The notes: generated by a model not told the origin, from the letters alone. A stretch of DNA of 64,000 nt from Rhabditophanes sp. KR3021 (GCA_963281155.1 CAUJLY010000001.1:3472001-3536000); one strand, 5' to 3'. Shown: positions 34,464-46,378, counted from the stretch's first letter. Made by a program: numbers and translations.

Positions 34464-36856
34464 ATGTCATCTTTTACCGACAGTCAAATATTAGAAGCTC
34501 TTTGGAATAATCCTTCATTGTTGGAGCAAGTTCGAGAGACACTTCTTCCACAGCCAAGCTCAAGCAATATTTTAAGTCAAAACATTCCATCTCACCATTC
34601 TTTACCAACTGTTCCTGCATCAGTTCCTTTAACAAGAACAAAGGAGGAATTTCTTTTATTTGCACAAGAAGCTTATAAAAATGTTGACTCGGAGGTCCAA
34701 TTTAAGTCTCAATTTATAGTTGGAATGAAAACTGAAAAGTTTTGTAAGGATGTTTTCTTATACGTTCCTGATCAAACGAATTATGCTAACCCATTGGGAT
34801 ATGTGTTTACCAAGAAGTATGTTTTTTATCTGCCTATAAATAGTAAAAAGTAAAATTGACTGGTTTCAAAGCCTGAATAAGCTTCTAGTAGGGGTTACAC
34901 AACAGGATTCAAAAGGATCTTTATTAATCTACAAAAAAATCGTGGTCATCTAATGCCAATAATAATATATACACTACTTACGATTTTGGGATGAGAGCTG
35001 AAAGGAGCTAAACTAAAATGAAGTAGATTTAAAATAGGCAAAGTGGTACAAATGAGGATCCTAGATAAAATGATATAATAATAAAATAGCACATATTATA
35101 AATACAATAATTCAAGCAAATTATACATAAATAATATTCAAATACTAAATATACAATATACAAATTTTCGTATATTCACTAAATTTATACAAATTATTTT
35201 AGAAGAGGAACTGAATTGTCTCCAGATGCAACAACAACAACCACTATGTACTGCAAAGAGTGTCGCTCAATTTGTAAAAAGAAGAAGCAACCCGAATCGA
35301 ATATTCCACTATTAAAGATGAAAGGATATAATTTGGTTCGCCAAGAAGGTGTTCATTTTGATGGTTGCTTGCCAATAACATTCAAAGAAAAAATAGGCGA
35401 TAATGAATACAAGCGTGTTTGCCGTGACGCCACAAATCCCCTCATTAAGCCTCGTATAGCACATGCCATTGGGATTAAAAATGTCGATACCATATGCAAT
35501 GGGCTTGAACTCGGTACAGCAGATTCGAAGATAAAGTTAGGACAGTATAAAGATAAGGGAAGGTATCTTAGAGTTGCTTCATCTAGATCAAACGAAAAAA
35601 AAAATGAAAATAATGATTACGCCGAGGAAGTTTACGAATGTGGTTATTTAGATGATAAGCAGTTACCTATGTCATTCCGTGTTGTTGGAAAAGATGGGGA
35701 TTCAATTGTTATTTTTGGTTCAAGAGATGTACTCGAATTGTATGCCAAATCAAAATTAAGACTTGCTGATGGAACTTTCTTTGTGGCCCCTGACAAATAC
35801 ACCCAACTCTACGTCGTTATGTTTCAAATTATTGAAAATAAAGAAGGGGAAATGAGAAATACATTTATACCAGCATTTTATGCTTTGATGAAGCACCGTA
35901 AGACCGAAGATTATGATTTCGTTTTTAATGAAATTAAAAAGTGCTTACAACGTTTCGGAATTAGTGAAGAACTTCCAGAGGTATTTATGACTGATAAAGA
36001 ACCTGCTGCAATAAAAATTATTGAAAAACATTATCCTACTTTACATAAACACTGCTATTTCCACTACGCCCAAAATTTGGTAAAAAAATTGAATCAGCTT
36101 GGGCTTAAGCATTTGTTAACATCTTTTAATGGAAATGACGATAGAAGTCTCGTGTCTGCAGATTTTTATAAGAAGTTTCGTATGGTTATTGCTCTCCCCC
36201 ACGTGCCAGTCGGGCAAATGATTCAACAATGGACTATCATTAAAAATAAGATGATTATGACAGCCAATGAAGATTTTACTCCTTTTGAAATAAACCAGCT
36301 AACCAAATGGATCAACTATGTTGATAAAAATTGGTTTAAGAATGAAAAGCATGCAACCAAATTATGCAAGTTTCAACAACGTGTTAAAAGCACTAACTCA
36401 TGTGAATCATTCAATAGATGGCTTAAAACTAATCCATTAGCTACACACCATGGTACTTACTTGAAATGTCTGAATTTATTGAAAGCTGCAAATGAGGATG
36501 TCCGGCTTACAATTTACAAATTGAATAAATTTAAACACTCACCTGAATTTGCCATTTCCAAGCAAGTTAAAAAGTCAAAGGATAGAGAGGAAAAAATTGC
36601 TTTATTACAAAAAGAATTTAGTGATAACAACTTTCTCAATGTAAACACATACTTAAATACAATCAGTGAATATTTAATTCCTGAAAATTTTCAAAAATAT
36701 GTAAGCGAGCTCCAAGATGACGAAGAAAGAAATAGTGAAGATGAAAAAGAAAATGATACCCTTAAACAGGAGGAATCAGAAGTTGAAAGTATTGTGGAAA
36801 AGGTTGTCTTTAAGCCTTCTTTAAATGCACGAGTTCTTAGAAGTAGGCGAAATTAG
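34464..36856 (+). CDS. MULE transposase (DDE superfamily)
   Basis: Exon 34464-34816 ends at a GTATGT donor. Exon 35203-36856 follows an ATTATTTTAG acceptor, and the join is in phase (2+1), giving 668 aa without a stop. The N-terminal part includes a Cys/His-containing region spanning the junction (CKDVFLY, YCKECRSIC, HFDGC) that resembles the FLYWCH/WRKY-GCM-like DNA-binding domains of these elements. The MULE core follows: Asp307 in LADGTF, Asp382 in MTDKEPAA, the HCYFHYAQNL Cys/His block, and Glu519 in SCESFNRWLK, i.e. the three acids of the DDE triad. The C-terminus is a charged, Glu-rich tail ending in basic residues. Expected function: cut-and-paste excision and integration in the nucleus. 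The intron is 386 bases, and the reading frame could be mistaken for two separate genes. No homology search was run to assign a subfamily. Confidence 0.88.
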
Positions 36857-37086
36857 TTCTATGTTAGTAGGGTTAATCAGTACATCTGTTTCTTTTGAAT
36901 TTCTGATAGTTTAAAAATATTTTTTATGTTCATTTTTTATAAACCGTTAATTAAATTTCATTGAATGAGGGTTAAATTGTCAAAACGATTAGGAATTTGT
37001 TTAAAGCAATTATATTTCACTTAAATATAGACCATAAAAATTATTTATAGGGCGAATGGTTACTTTAGTTACCATTAGCCTGCCCA

Positions 37087-37209
37087 GGCAAATGATTATG
37101 CTATAGTATAATCATTAGCCTTATAAAATAAAAATAGGGCGAATGATTATACTATAGCATTATCATTCGCCTGGGGGCTAATAGTTATACTATAGTATAA
37201 TCATTTGCC
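37087..37209. repeat. Right subterminal array: three 34-bp palindromes
   Basis: Units at 37087-37120, 37138-37171 and 37176-37209, each GGC...CTATAG...GCC. They mirror the left array. The element's outer end follows at 37234. Confidence 0.8.
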
Positions 37210-37234
37210 TGGGAGGCGAATGATATGTTACTCC

Positions 37235-37240
37235 AATTCT
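37235..37240. repeat. Right target-site duplication of MULE (AATTCT)
   Basis: Exact copy of 33897-33902, directly next to the right end of the element. Confidence 0.7.
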
Positions 37241-39210
37241 GACACTTTTCTGATATTAGTGAAAACAGGTTATAATAAGAAACAAAAAATAAATAGGAGA
37301 AGTAATTGAACAGATATAAACGTAAATTAGAAAAGTAGTTAAATTGGTTAATGAGAATATCATTTCAATGAGATAAATGAAATTTTAAAACCGTTATTAC
37401 CTAATTACATATTCCAAAATTGATCAAACCCTATTTTTTAAGTTTATTTGTATAACTTTCAATGAATTATCCAAACTTACACCATCTACGACCTATCATC
37501 TAAATTTTCAACTTAAATATCTAATTTTGAGAGGTAAACAATTTTGAAAACTTATAACATTGCATAATGGTAGGAAATATAAAACGGTTTGTGTAAAATG
37601 TTAAACAAATAAATATTAAAGTTTATATATTGCTTTACCATTGTTCTTTTTGTTGTGGTTTTCACTTATAATATGCACTCTAAATATGTCTATTATTTGA
37701 AACTATTTGAGGATGACATCTAAATATTTTATCTAGTACAACCAAAGTTCAAGATTGATACATAAAATTGTTTTGATATGTCGAATAATAAAGATATTTA
37801 TGACACTATAAAGATGTTTTTTTGTTCAACAGTCCCAAATAAGTTTATAATGAAACAGTCATTTGGGGTAAATACATAGATAAATATTTGAAATAATTAT
37901 ATGAAGGAAATGACCATATAATTATTTTAATAGCTACTACTGATGAAGCGGTCTTTAAATAAAATTAATAAGCAATTGTCGACAATAGCCAAACATGAAT
38001 GATTTTAAATTGGTGGTAAAAATAAGTTTAACTAAAATGGAAGCAGTAAATATTAAATTTCCGGAAGCTTATAAATAAATACAATGAATGAAAATGACAA
38101 GACATGCTTTGAATTTTAGATTGATTTGTATAATGTGTTCAGAAATTAAATTTACAGAGAAAGTGGGCAAAGTTTATGTTCTTGCTTATATTCTTATTTA
38201 TATTCCTATTATAAATGGAAATATACAGGAAGGTGATTCAATGCAATTTACGATAATACAATTTAAGAAGTACAAAAAAGGCTTGATATCTTCCACCACC
38301 TACACAGAAATATAACATGCATATTCATACACTACATATACATATACATTAATTTGGCAATATAATTTGGTTGCTAAATTTTATCTCGTTTAGCCGGCTT
38401 TCAAAAACATCCTTTAAGTGGTTTTATTTTTTAGATAAATTGTTTAAGAGCACAAAGCGTAAAAAATTAAATTGTTATTTGGATGAATTTAATTGGATAA
38501 AATATTTTATTATTCACTTATCGTACAAAATGAGTTAACTTTTCTTTGAAATACCTTCTTCTTTATCATAAACACATTGGAATTGACTGTGTTAGCTAAT
38601 TTATTGTTATATATCACATAACATCAAAACCACTTTATTCTTTTTTCACATCATAAATGACCACAAACAAGTATCTCATTCAACTTGATCATGACAACAA
38701 TTATGACAAACTCTATATTAGAAGTTATTTCCTTTATCACGGATGGATACAGATTGCCACAAAATATTATTAACAATAAATAGAATATTTGCATAAAATA
38801 ATCAAAGTTTCGTCTCTTCAACTTAAAAGAGTATTTTTATTTCTGTTATTTATTAATATATGAAACTAAATATTCAGTGAAAGTTTTGATATGTATGGTT
38901 CAAGAAGTGGTAATCTTTTCAACATCAAAATATTCTAATAGTTCCAATAATTATATGGATATATCATATCGCATTACCATTATCTATATTCGATTGAAAA
39001 TAACATGATTAAAGTAAAACAAGTCTGCATCTTAATTATGGCAGGCTATTATCATGCAATTAAAGTGTTGTTATTCCCAGTAAAAAAATAAAAAATAATA
39101 AACGGACAGAGGCGACTACTAGTATATTAAATGTTCAAGTTTGCAATAACTTGTCATTAACCAAATTTTTATCACTACACTATTTTGTAGACGTTTCATT
39201 TGGTTTGAAG
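37241..39210. other. Intergenic region between MULE and ground-like genes
   Basis: About 2 kb of AT-rich DNA without a supportable gene. TATTTTGTAG at 39181-39190 is a likely trans-splice acceptor 20 bases before the ground-like start codon. Confidence 0.5.
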
Positions 39211-39645
39211 ATGGTACCATATTATTACTTAAAGTCGTTACTCATATTGCTAATTGGCATTTTACTTGTTGTTGAAAACGAGGGCAGATCATTAGTGGTC
39301 AAGAGAGCCGCTTCTGACACCCCAAAATGCAACTCTATCACTTTAAAAGACTACATGGAACGAGTAAGTTAAATAAAATTAAAAATTCCCCTTAAATAAG
39401 AAAGACGTTACATGCATAGAAAGAGATTAAAATAGACCGAACAACTTCTAAATGATTGTTTTTAGAATATAAATGAAAGTCCCAGTGAATCAAAAAGAGC
39501 TATTCAAAAGGCAGCTATGGCGGGAATAGGGGGTACGTTTGACGTATTTTGTAGCTCAAGCGACTTCTCGTATTTGGTTACAACCAGGTTGTACTGTGAA
39601 ACTCAAATTAACTCCGTAACTTGTTTTGCCTTTCTTCACGATTAA
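39211..39645 (+). CDS. Ground-like domain secreted protein (hedgehog-related, grl family)
   Basis: Exons 39211-39363 and about 39466-39645; 110 aa. A signal peptide (about 1-25) is followed by RSLVVKR, whose dibasic end at residues 31-32 may be a processing site. The rest is almost exactly one ground-like domain: Cys40 in KCNSITL, then FDVFCSSSDFSYLV (Cys80), LYCE (Cys95) and VTCFAF (Cys104). The fDV.CS..dFsY.v.t..yCe....tCyaF signature is characteristic of this nematode family. Such proteins are secreted, mostly from epidermal or other epithelial cells, and influence moulting and cuticle; they lack the autocatalytic Hint domain. It lies 537 bases upstream of a second ground-like gene on the same strand. 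Confidence 0.85.
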
Positions 39646-40182
39646 TTTGATACGAATAAATATATTAAAAAGACTTAATTAGTTGTATGAGTATTGCAAC
39701 TATTTTTATGATTAACCCGACTTTATTAAAACAAATTTGAAGTATTGGCATAATAAATATCAATTTGCAATGGTTTCATCAGAGATCAACTCTTCAATAT
39801 AAAGTCCATAAAGATCACATTTTTATTAATACATGTAAAGTAATCTTAATTATGTACATACAATTACCGGGTTATCTCCTCAAAGAAAGTTCCATTTAAA
39901 CTTTAATTGAAGTTAATTTTAAATCTTAGTAGATTGTTATCGTACCTATAGATGCGTGAGTATAAAGAATATACTTCTAAGGAATTAGTTGTTAAATCTT
40001 TTAGGTTACATTTATTATCTATTTTATGTTGTTCCGTCAATTCCATGAATAATATAATATTATTGGCGGTGATATAAATATATAGACCATATCTACTTTT
40101 CGAATCTCACTAAGTAAGAGTTTTAATTTCTTTCATTCAATTTAATACTTGTACTACTAAAATTAAGTTAAATAAATTTAAA
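39646..40182. other. Spacer between the two ground-like genes
   Basis: 537 AT-rich bases holding the 3' end of the first and the promoter of the second ground-like gene. Too long for a typical SL2-type operon gap, so separate promoters are likely. Confidence 0.5.
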
Positions 40183-41031
40183 ATGATTTTGCCTATACTT
40201 ATTTGTGCTATAGCAAGTAATTTTGTAGTAATTTCTTCTAATAGTATTCCTAGATGCTTTTGTCTTCCTACTATAAAGTTAAATGGTTCTCAAAGTGAAA
40301 ATAATTATAAAATAAATAAAATGTTAGCTAATTTTAAGTTGGATAGAGGGAAGTTTTGCGAAGATGTAGTTGGAAGAAATGAAAATTGCCCTCCAAGAAG
40401 AGTCATTACAGTTAGATCCATTTGCCCTTCAGTGTCTTGTAAGAAGCCAGAACTCCCACCTAATTGTGGACTGGTTGTAATAAAAAGAGGAACTTCTAGA
40501 AAGACAAAGCGGTATCAAAAACTACTAAACCATGCTAATGGAATATTAGTTCACAAAATAAGTAGGGAAGGCATGATATCAACAACACCCTTGAAAAGTC
40601 ACTTCATGCAACAACCACAACATACGTTACAACTGGATGATAATGGGACTGGAGCTTTAAGACAACCAACTCTCGAACCTGATGTTGTATCTAGACTAGA
40701 AGCTCAATTGAATGCTGCTAGAACAACTGCCACCCCAAAATATGAGTCAATTGCAGGTAAATTTAGTGGAGTTAATCCTATCACAATAAAAAGAATCAAG
40801 AGCAAGATAGGCAATGAGCAATGTCTAGATAACAATCTTCACCAAATAATGCTTGACTCAATTGAAGATAATCTTGAAGTCTCCGAGAGCAATATAATGA
40901 AACGGATCCAAAAAACTTCATACAAGGAGTATAATATTTTGTGCTACAATAATAACGTTTCATATACCATCAGGTCTACCGATTTTTGCAAAGCTGAAAA
41001 AGGAAATACAGTTTGTCTGTCGTTCAATTGA
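40183..41031 (+). CDS. Ground-like domain protein with long N-terminal region
   Basis: A single exon of 282 aa. A signal peptide (about 1-20) leads into a Cys-rich N-terminal segment: CFCLP, CEDVVGRNENC, CPSVSC and PPNC. A basic, low-complexity middle follows. The C-terminal ~70 residues form a ground-like domain: EQCLDNNLHQIM, YNILCYNNNVSYTI, DFCKAEKG, VCLSFN. This is the usual grl layout (N-terminal Cys motif plus C-terminal ground-like domain), whereas its upstream neighbour has the domain alone. It is predicted to be secreted and cuticle- or epithelium-associated. The domain diverges from the neighbour (NVSY for DFSY), so the pair is an old tandem duplication or a loose cluster. Confidence 0.8.
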   Translation: MILPILICAIASNFVVISSNSIPRCFCLPTIKLNGSQSENNYKINKMLANFKLDRGKFCEDVVGRNENCPPRRVITVRSICPSVSCKKPELPPNCGLVVIKRGTSRKTKRYQKLLNHANGILVHKISREGMISTTPLKSHFMQQPQHTLQLDDNGTGALRQPTLEPDVVSRLEAQLNAARTTATPKYESIAGKFSGVNPITIKRIKSKIGNEQCLDNNLHQIMLDSIEDNLEVSESNIMKRIQKTSYKEYNILCYNNNVSYTIRSTDFCKAEKGNTVCLSFN

Positions 41032-41194
41032 TTATTTATTTTAGCCACTTTAATCATTCTTTTACATTTTATTAGTTTTTTTAAATCAACTTAAACTCAT
41101 TAATAAAATATTTTTATCAAACGATGAACACCCAAATAATATTTTAAAACCAATCGAATCAAGCCTTCATATTATAGTCACCATTTTTTCGACT

Positions 41195-41813
41195 ATTTAA
41201 AAAAAGTTGTAGTAGATCTCGCCATAGATACAAAATGTGATGATACTTTTTGTAAGTTTTACGTACTAAAAGATCTTCTTTTTGAATTATAAAACATTAT
41301 CAGACCCAGCTGAAATTTATCAATTTACTATGGATATTTTGCCTAATAGAGAAATGCCTATGCTCTTTCCCAATCACTTAATTGGTCGGTACTTTGTTAT
41401 TACCGCTTTTGAATTTACAGACATTATTGGCAAAGATGCTATCTCAGATAATTTCATTGGTGATCTGTTGAAACTTTCAACCACCAAATATAGATGCAAT
41501 ATTGTTTGGTTATTTGCGTCTACCGTCTAACTGTTTTTGTTGTTCTATTCAAATGCCTCTTAGAACATCATTCTGCGAAGTAGCAAAAAATGAGAATAGT
41601 TCTAGTCTATTGAAATCAGTGGTTAGGAACTTCAGAGACACTGAGATTAGCACTATTCACCTTCCGCATATGACAAAGAAGAGCGTCTTAGTGCATGCGT
41701 CAAAGGATGAGGCGATTTCCACCTCTATTTTATACTTACTAAAAGCAATTGTATTAGTTTTAAGTAAGGACCAACATGAAGATTATCTGCAAGTAAACAT
41801 TTTTAATAATTAA
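41195..41813 (+). pseudogene. Possible pseudogene of unknown family
   Basis: Protein-like sequence runs through three frames: up to about 41288, then 41282-41530, then 41502-41813. The overlaps do not have room for introns, so two single-base frameshifts are the simplest reading. Composition is that of a folded soluble protein with alternating hydrophobic and charged residues, not random AT-driven translation. I do not recognise the family and find no start codon. It could also be a real gene with sequencing errors. Confidence 0.4.
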
Positions 41814-43484
41814 AAGCAATCAATTTAGATACTTTGAAAAGATTGTTCATCTCACACTCCAATGCCTAACGAACGTTCTCGAAGAATGCAACTGCTAAGT
41901 TTACAAAATCTTACTTGAACTTAAATGCATAGAATATATTTGTAATACATTAGATGTTTTAACTGCCCTCAATTAATTATCAACCTTATAATATATTAAT
42001 AATTTTGTATTTAGAGTTTTCATCATGACCTTTGTACGTTTACTAATAATGTTAGGCATGAAAATTCTCTTTTTTTGTTCTTATCAATGAATAAATTCAT
42101 TATTTTTCACTTCTTGTCAATCCTCTAATTGTTACAAATGATTAAGTTCAATATTTGATTGCTTAATACCAATGATTGGATTCATTGTTTTCATAGTGTT
42201 TATCAGTATCAATTACTTTTTTAGTGATTTTACATTATTGTTCTTGGTGATTATCAAAATTCATTAATTTTCTCGAATGTGTCATTTTACTACATGATGG
42301 TATCATAAAAACATTATCGCCGATCACATTTATCACAAACAATATCAAACGATATTATAAAGTAATAATAAGATTACGCAATCCCCACAACATCTGCTTT
42401 TGTGATGTCAAAAGTTAGCTGTGAATAAAGATTTATGGTAAATCTGGTTGGTGACAGGTCGGTCCTTTATGTAATTCCGATTATCAACTTGACACTTTAT
42501 GGCTTTCGACTTTGATAACTATATGGATGCCTTAACAATTGTAATAAATACGTATAAAAATGGTAATAAATAAGTTATCAACGTAAATATGTATGCATAA
42601 AAAATGTAAGGTCATCTTGCTATTAAAGTCTGCTAATCATTTATTTATATTTAACGTAAACAATTTATCTTACCATAAACAGACAAAAATAAATACAGTA
42701 GTTGGTGGGTTTTTATCAACATCTTTCATTTAAAACACTAATGTACATAAGTCTTTATTTGGTGTAATTAAATGTTGCAAAATAGACATAAAAAATGGTA
42801 TCAAAAGAAAAAGTTACATCATTACATCAAAAAGATTTGTTTTTGACAACTATTATGTCCAACTGATCCTCAAATTCAATGATAAAGTAATTGTCTCTTC
42901 AAACAATGGCCACTATCATTAACAAAAAATGGGCCTGCTACCATATACAAAGACGAAAAAGGAAGGTTAGTGTAAAATAAACTTTTTGAAATAGGCTCAT
43001 TTAAGTGAATAGTCGAAATGTATCTTTTTGTTATTACATTGCCACTCATCATTAAGCTAACATAATCTTCTTGTCTTTTTCTACTAATACCCTGGATCAA
43101 CTTTTTCCATAATTTGTCATTTACCAAAATACGGTGGTGTCAAAAATAAAAGGGTGCTTCCTTTTTAGTGGATAGTTAGTAGATGGCGGTTTTCTTTACG
43201 GTTCGGGAAGAGGCAGAGTGTTATTATTGCATAAATGGTAACAGCCGTATGGCTTATGATATCAGTAATCATGTCTTTCTCAATAAAGCCGTAGCCTTAA
43301 TATTAAACTAAATGTTTTAATACAAACTCTTTTCGTGGTAGCTAGTGTTTACGCTTAAAATTATTTTTTCTACAGTTGCTTCATTACCAGTAATACCCAT
43401 TTGAACTGTTTATCTATTAGTACTAATTCTTTGATTCCTTCAAGCTTTCCTAGATTTCTGTTTCTAAATTGTTAATAATCCATA
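41814..43484. other. Intergenic region upstream of homeobox gene
   Basis: AT-rich, likely containing homeobox regulatory DNA. A minus-strand open stretch at 42876-43127 has protein-like composition but no ATG start, no recognised domain and a frame break just upstream; it may be a relic exon. Confidence 0.4.
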
Positions 43485-45935
43485 ATGGATTTGCTGAACA
43501 ATAACAATTCTACGGACCCCTCACAACTCCCAGTAGATGTTACTTCTAATCATGGCGATTCTCCTACTCTCAATGTTTCTCAGAAACCAAGGAGACAAAG
43601 AACTCATTTCACTAGTCATCAAGTAAGTCATCTAATTAATTCTTTTGTATAAACATAATACGCATTTAGCTGACTGAATTAGAAAATTGGTTCTCTCGGA
43701 ACAGATATCCAGGTTTGTTTCAAATCCTTTATTATAAATACTCGGACTATTTTCAAAAAAACACATGTTTGTGCCTAGAAATAACATCTGTATTGTTTAA
43801 CATTAATATGACAAACAGTAGACTCAATAATACATTTAAAATAAAATGTTCTGTAGCTTGATTATTTACCCTATCTTGATTAACCTGCTCATATCGTACT
43901 TGGCACATGATTTATTTTCAAATAATCATTTCTTACCGATATGTACTAAAACATAACAATACTTTACAAAGAATATTTTTTAACTGTCCGAATTTAAACA
44001 AATAAACCAAAATAAGTTCCAGCATTAAAAAAGATATTAAAACACTCATATTTTACAAATTTATCACTTTTGGGTATTTGTATGATAGTTTTGCTAGCAA
44101 AATATTCATTTATCACATAAAATTTAATTAATTTAAAAATACAAATTAATTATGTTCATTTAAACAGATATGGCAACACGTGAGGACATTGCTACATGGA
44201 TCAATTTAACAGAACCGAGAGTAAGAGTAAGTCTCAGGGGAATTTTATATTACGTCTTTGACACATTTTGTAATTAAATTGGCAACATTAAGAGAAAGAC
44301 TTAATTTGCTATTATCTTTATTGTGTTGTCATTTTAATGTCAATTGAGTCATACATAATTCACCAGACCTTTACAACCACCCCAGACGTTTTAGGAAGGT
44401 TAATTAGAGGTAAAATTGCATTTTGAATCGAATGGCGCTACAGATTTTTAAAAAGATTAATTTTTGTTCTTGAGAATACAAAAACCAAAATGTGTAAAAA
44501 ATGGGTGAAAGGGTATTTTTATGAATGATGTAAGTTCTGTTTAAAGTTGTAATAAAGCTTATTTAATGAAACAATCATTATTAGGTAAAAAACATTTCTC
44601 TAATTTACTCAATTTCATTTTTTGTTCAGAAATATAAAAAAATTAATTTCGACAAAATATTAATTTTTAGCATATTGATCATTTGAATGAACAGAATAGC
44701 AGAAGTATTTTAAAAGTAATATTTGGTCATATAATTAAGAATGTGTACATTTTATTTCTTATACTTACTTTTTTAAAGTTCACGTAATATTTTAAAATGC
44801 TATTTTGAATCGAAAAATGGATACTTTCTAAAATTTGTTATTGTTTTAGGTTCAGTTTTTTACGGCCTACATGATGATGCATAAAAGAATAAGTTAATCA
44901 CTGTGGAAAGTTATTTAGCTAAAATTCTGATTACTTTTTAAAATACCTCACCTAAGATGACTTTTTCATAGCTTTAAGAAAGAAACTACACCCGTGAAAG
45001 CCCTTAAAAACTGTCTATAATAATGCAACAAAACGTTAATTTTGGAAAGTGTGCGATTTCAATTTTTCTTAACTTTTGTAACTTTGATAAACATTTTTCC
45101 ATATTTTACGATTCTTAAATAGTAAACAACGGTTTAGATACAATCTTTAAGAAAATACATTTTTTCAAAAATGTGTACTCTTTTACAAAGTTACTTAGAG
45201 TAAGATGAGTTTTCCATTTTACAAACAAGATTTATTCATTAAAAAAGCCTAGAAATTCTCTATCCAATAGACTAAAGAAATATTAAAAGTAGTTAAAAAA
45301 TGAACTCTTATAAATCAAACGATAAAACGCGATGTACCTAAGGGTGTCAACCAATTGTTTGAAATAAAGTAATATCACTTACAATTCAAGAAATTGCCTA
45401 CAATATGACGCTTCCAGACCTTAAACAAAATGCTTTTTTCAACATCTTATGTGATGTGTAAATGTTTTGGTGAATTATGATGATCCCGTCGTTTTAAAAT
45501 TAATTAGTTGCTTACTCCCTTGAATTGATTTAGATTTGGTTTAAAAACCGGCGCAGCAAATGGAGAAAGAAGGAGAGACATTTGGTGGCCCCTGATCACA
45601 AGGCCTTCCATAGTACTCCGATTAATACAAACTATTTAAATCAGCCATTGCCACAAACTCAATTTGAAGATACTCATTCTTTCTACGGAACTCATAGTTG
45701 GCAACAAAGCTACAGAAACCCAACTGGAATGACTACAGCATTAGGATGGACATTGAAGAATCCTTCTCTTGGCAATTCAGTTAATTACAGTGCTCTAACT
45801 ACACAAACACCCAATAACCCTTCACTTGGTTGGACCATAAAGAATCCAAGCCTTGATGCAACTAATTCCCTAATTAATACACCTGGAACTGCTAATTCAT
45901 GGTTTTCCTATGAACCGGACAAATATATTTTATAA
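43485..45935 (+). CDS. unc-30: PITX/UNC-30-type homeodomain transcription factor
   Basis: Exons 43485-43622, 43670-43712, 44168-44226 and 45534-45935, all in phase, 213 aa. The homeodomain (about residues 36-95) begins RRQRTHFTSHQLTELENW and includes RNRYPDMATRE, LTEPRVRIWFKNRR and a basic end, which is the PITX class with Lys at position 50 of the recognition helix (WFKN). The first half is nearly identical to nematode UNC-30 as I recall it. Lys50 homeodomains bind TAATCC-type sites. UNC-30 sets the identity of GABAergic D-type motor neurons by activating unc-25 and unc-47. The protein is short: the C-terminal part has no OAR/aristaless motif and instead contains the near-duplicate blocks LGWTLKNPSL and LGWTIKNPSL. 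The 1.3 kb intron before the last exon splits the homeodomain. Orthology is strong but not proved against other PITX copies. Confidence 0.88.
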
Positions 45936-46378
45936 ATTTATAAATTATGCTTCACATTGTTTGCTTCAAAATATAATTGACAACTAAATTTTTATTTAAA
46001 ATTCTGCTAACACTTACTACAACATACTCCATATAAATTAAATATTTAAAAATATGTGCTATCAGAAATAATTTAGTGTTCTATTTATTTTTGAAAGTTC
46101 ACTGCAGTTAATTATCTTTTATGATTTCATACTTCCTCTTATCACTCTGCTCAACCGAATTTCTTCTGTTTTTTCCAAAACTGTATCTATTTTGATAAGA
46201 AATATTCCGACTACTGGTTAGATTTAATAAAGAGTATTGATAACAACTGTATACGGAAGATCGTAAAACTTTTACGACCTGATAGAAGCACAAATGAACT
46301 TCAAATAGATGCCATCATAATATCGTCAAAACGACGACAACTAACAAATCACAGTCATAATCGAGTCGTTAATTTTAG
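45936..46378. other. Spacer before IRG-7-like gene
   Basis: 443 AT-rich bases. AATTTTAG ends immediately before the next start codon, a likely trans-splice acceptor. Nothing else seen. Confidence 0.5.

Larger units (their letters stand above)
33903..37234 (+). mobile_element. Mutator-like (MULE) DNA transposon, apparently complete
   Basis: A 3,332-bp element bounded by the 6-bp direct repeat AATTCT. The ends are imperfect inverted repeats: the outermost 20 bases match at 15 positions, left GGGGTATATTATCACTCGCC versus inverted right GGAGTAACATATCATTCGCC. Inside each end are three 34-bp palindromes centred on CTATAG. A spliced transposase gene on the plus strand fills the middle. Intact frame, catalytic residues, both ends and target duplication suggest a recent insertion that may be capable of moving, though the diverged termini argue for some age. 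It inserted in gene-poor DNA and disrupts no recognisable gene. Confidence 0.85.

Noticed and set aside
33930..37209. Resemblance of the 34-bp palindromes to CRISPR repeats
   Set aside because: They are split in two groups at the ends of a transposon, spacing is irregular, linkers are similar to each other rather than unique, and the host is a eukaryote.
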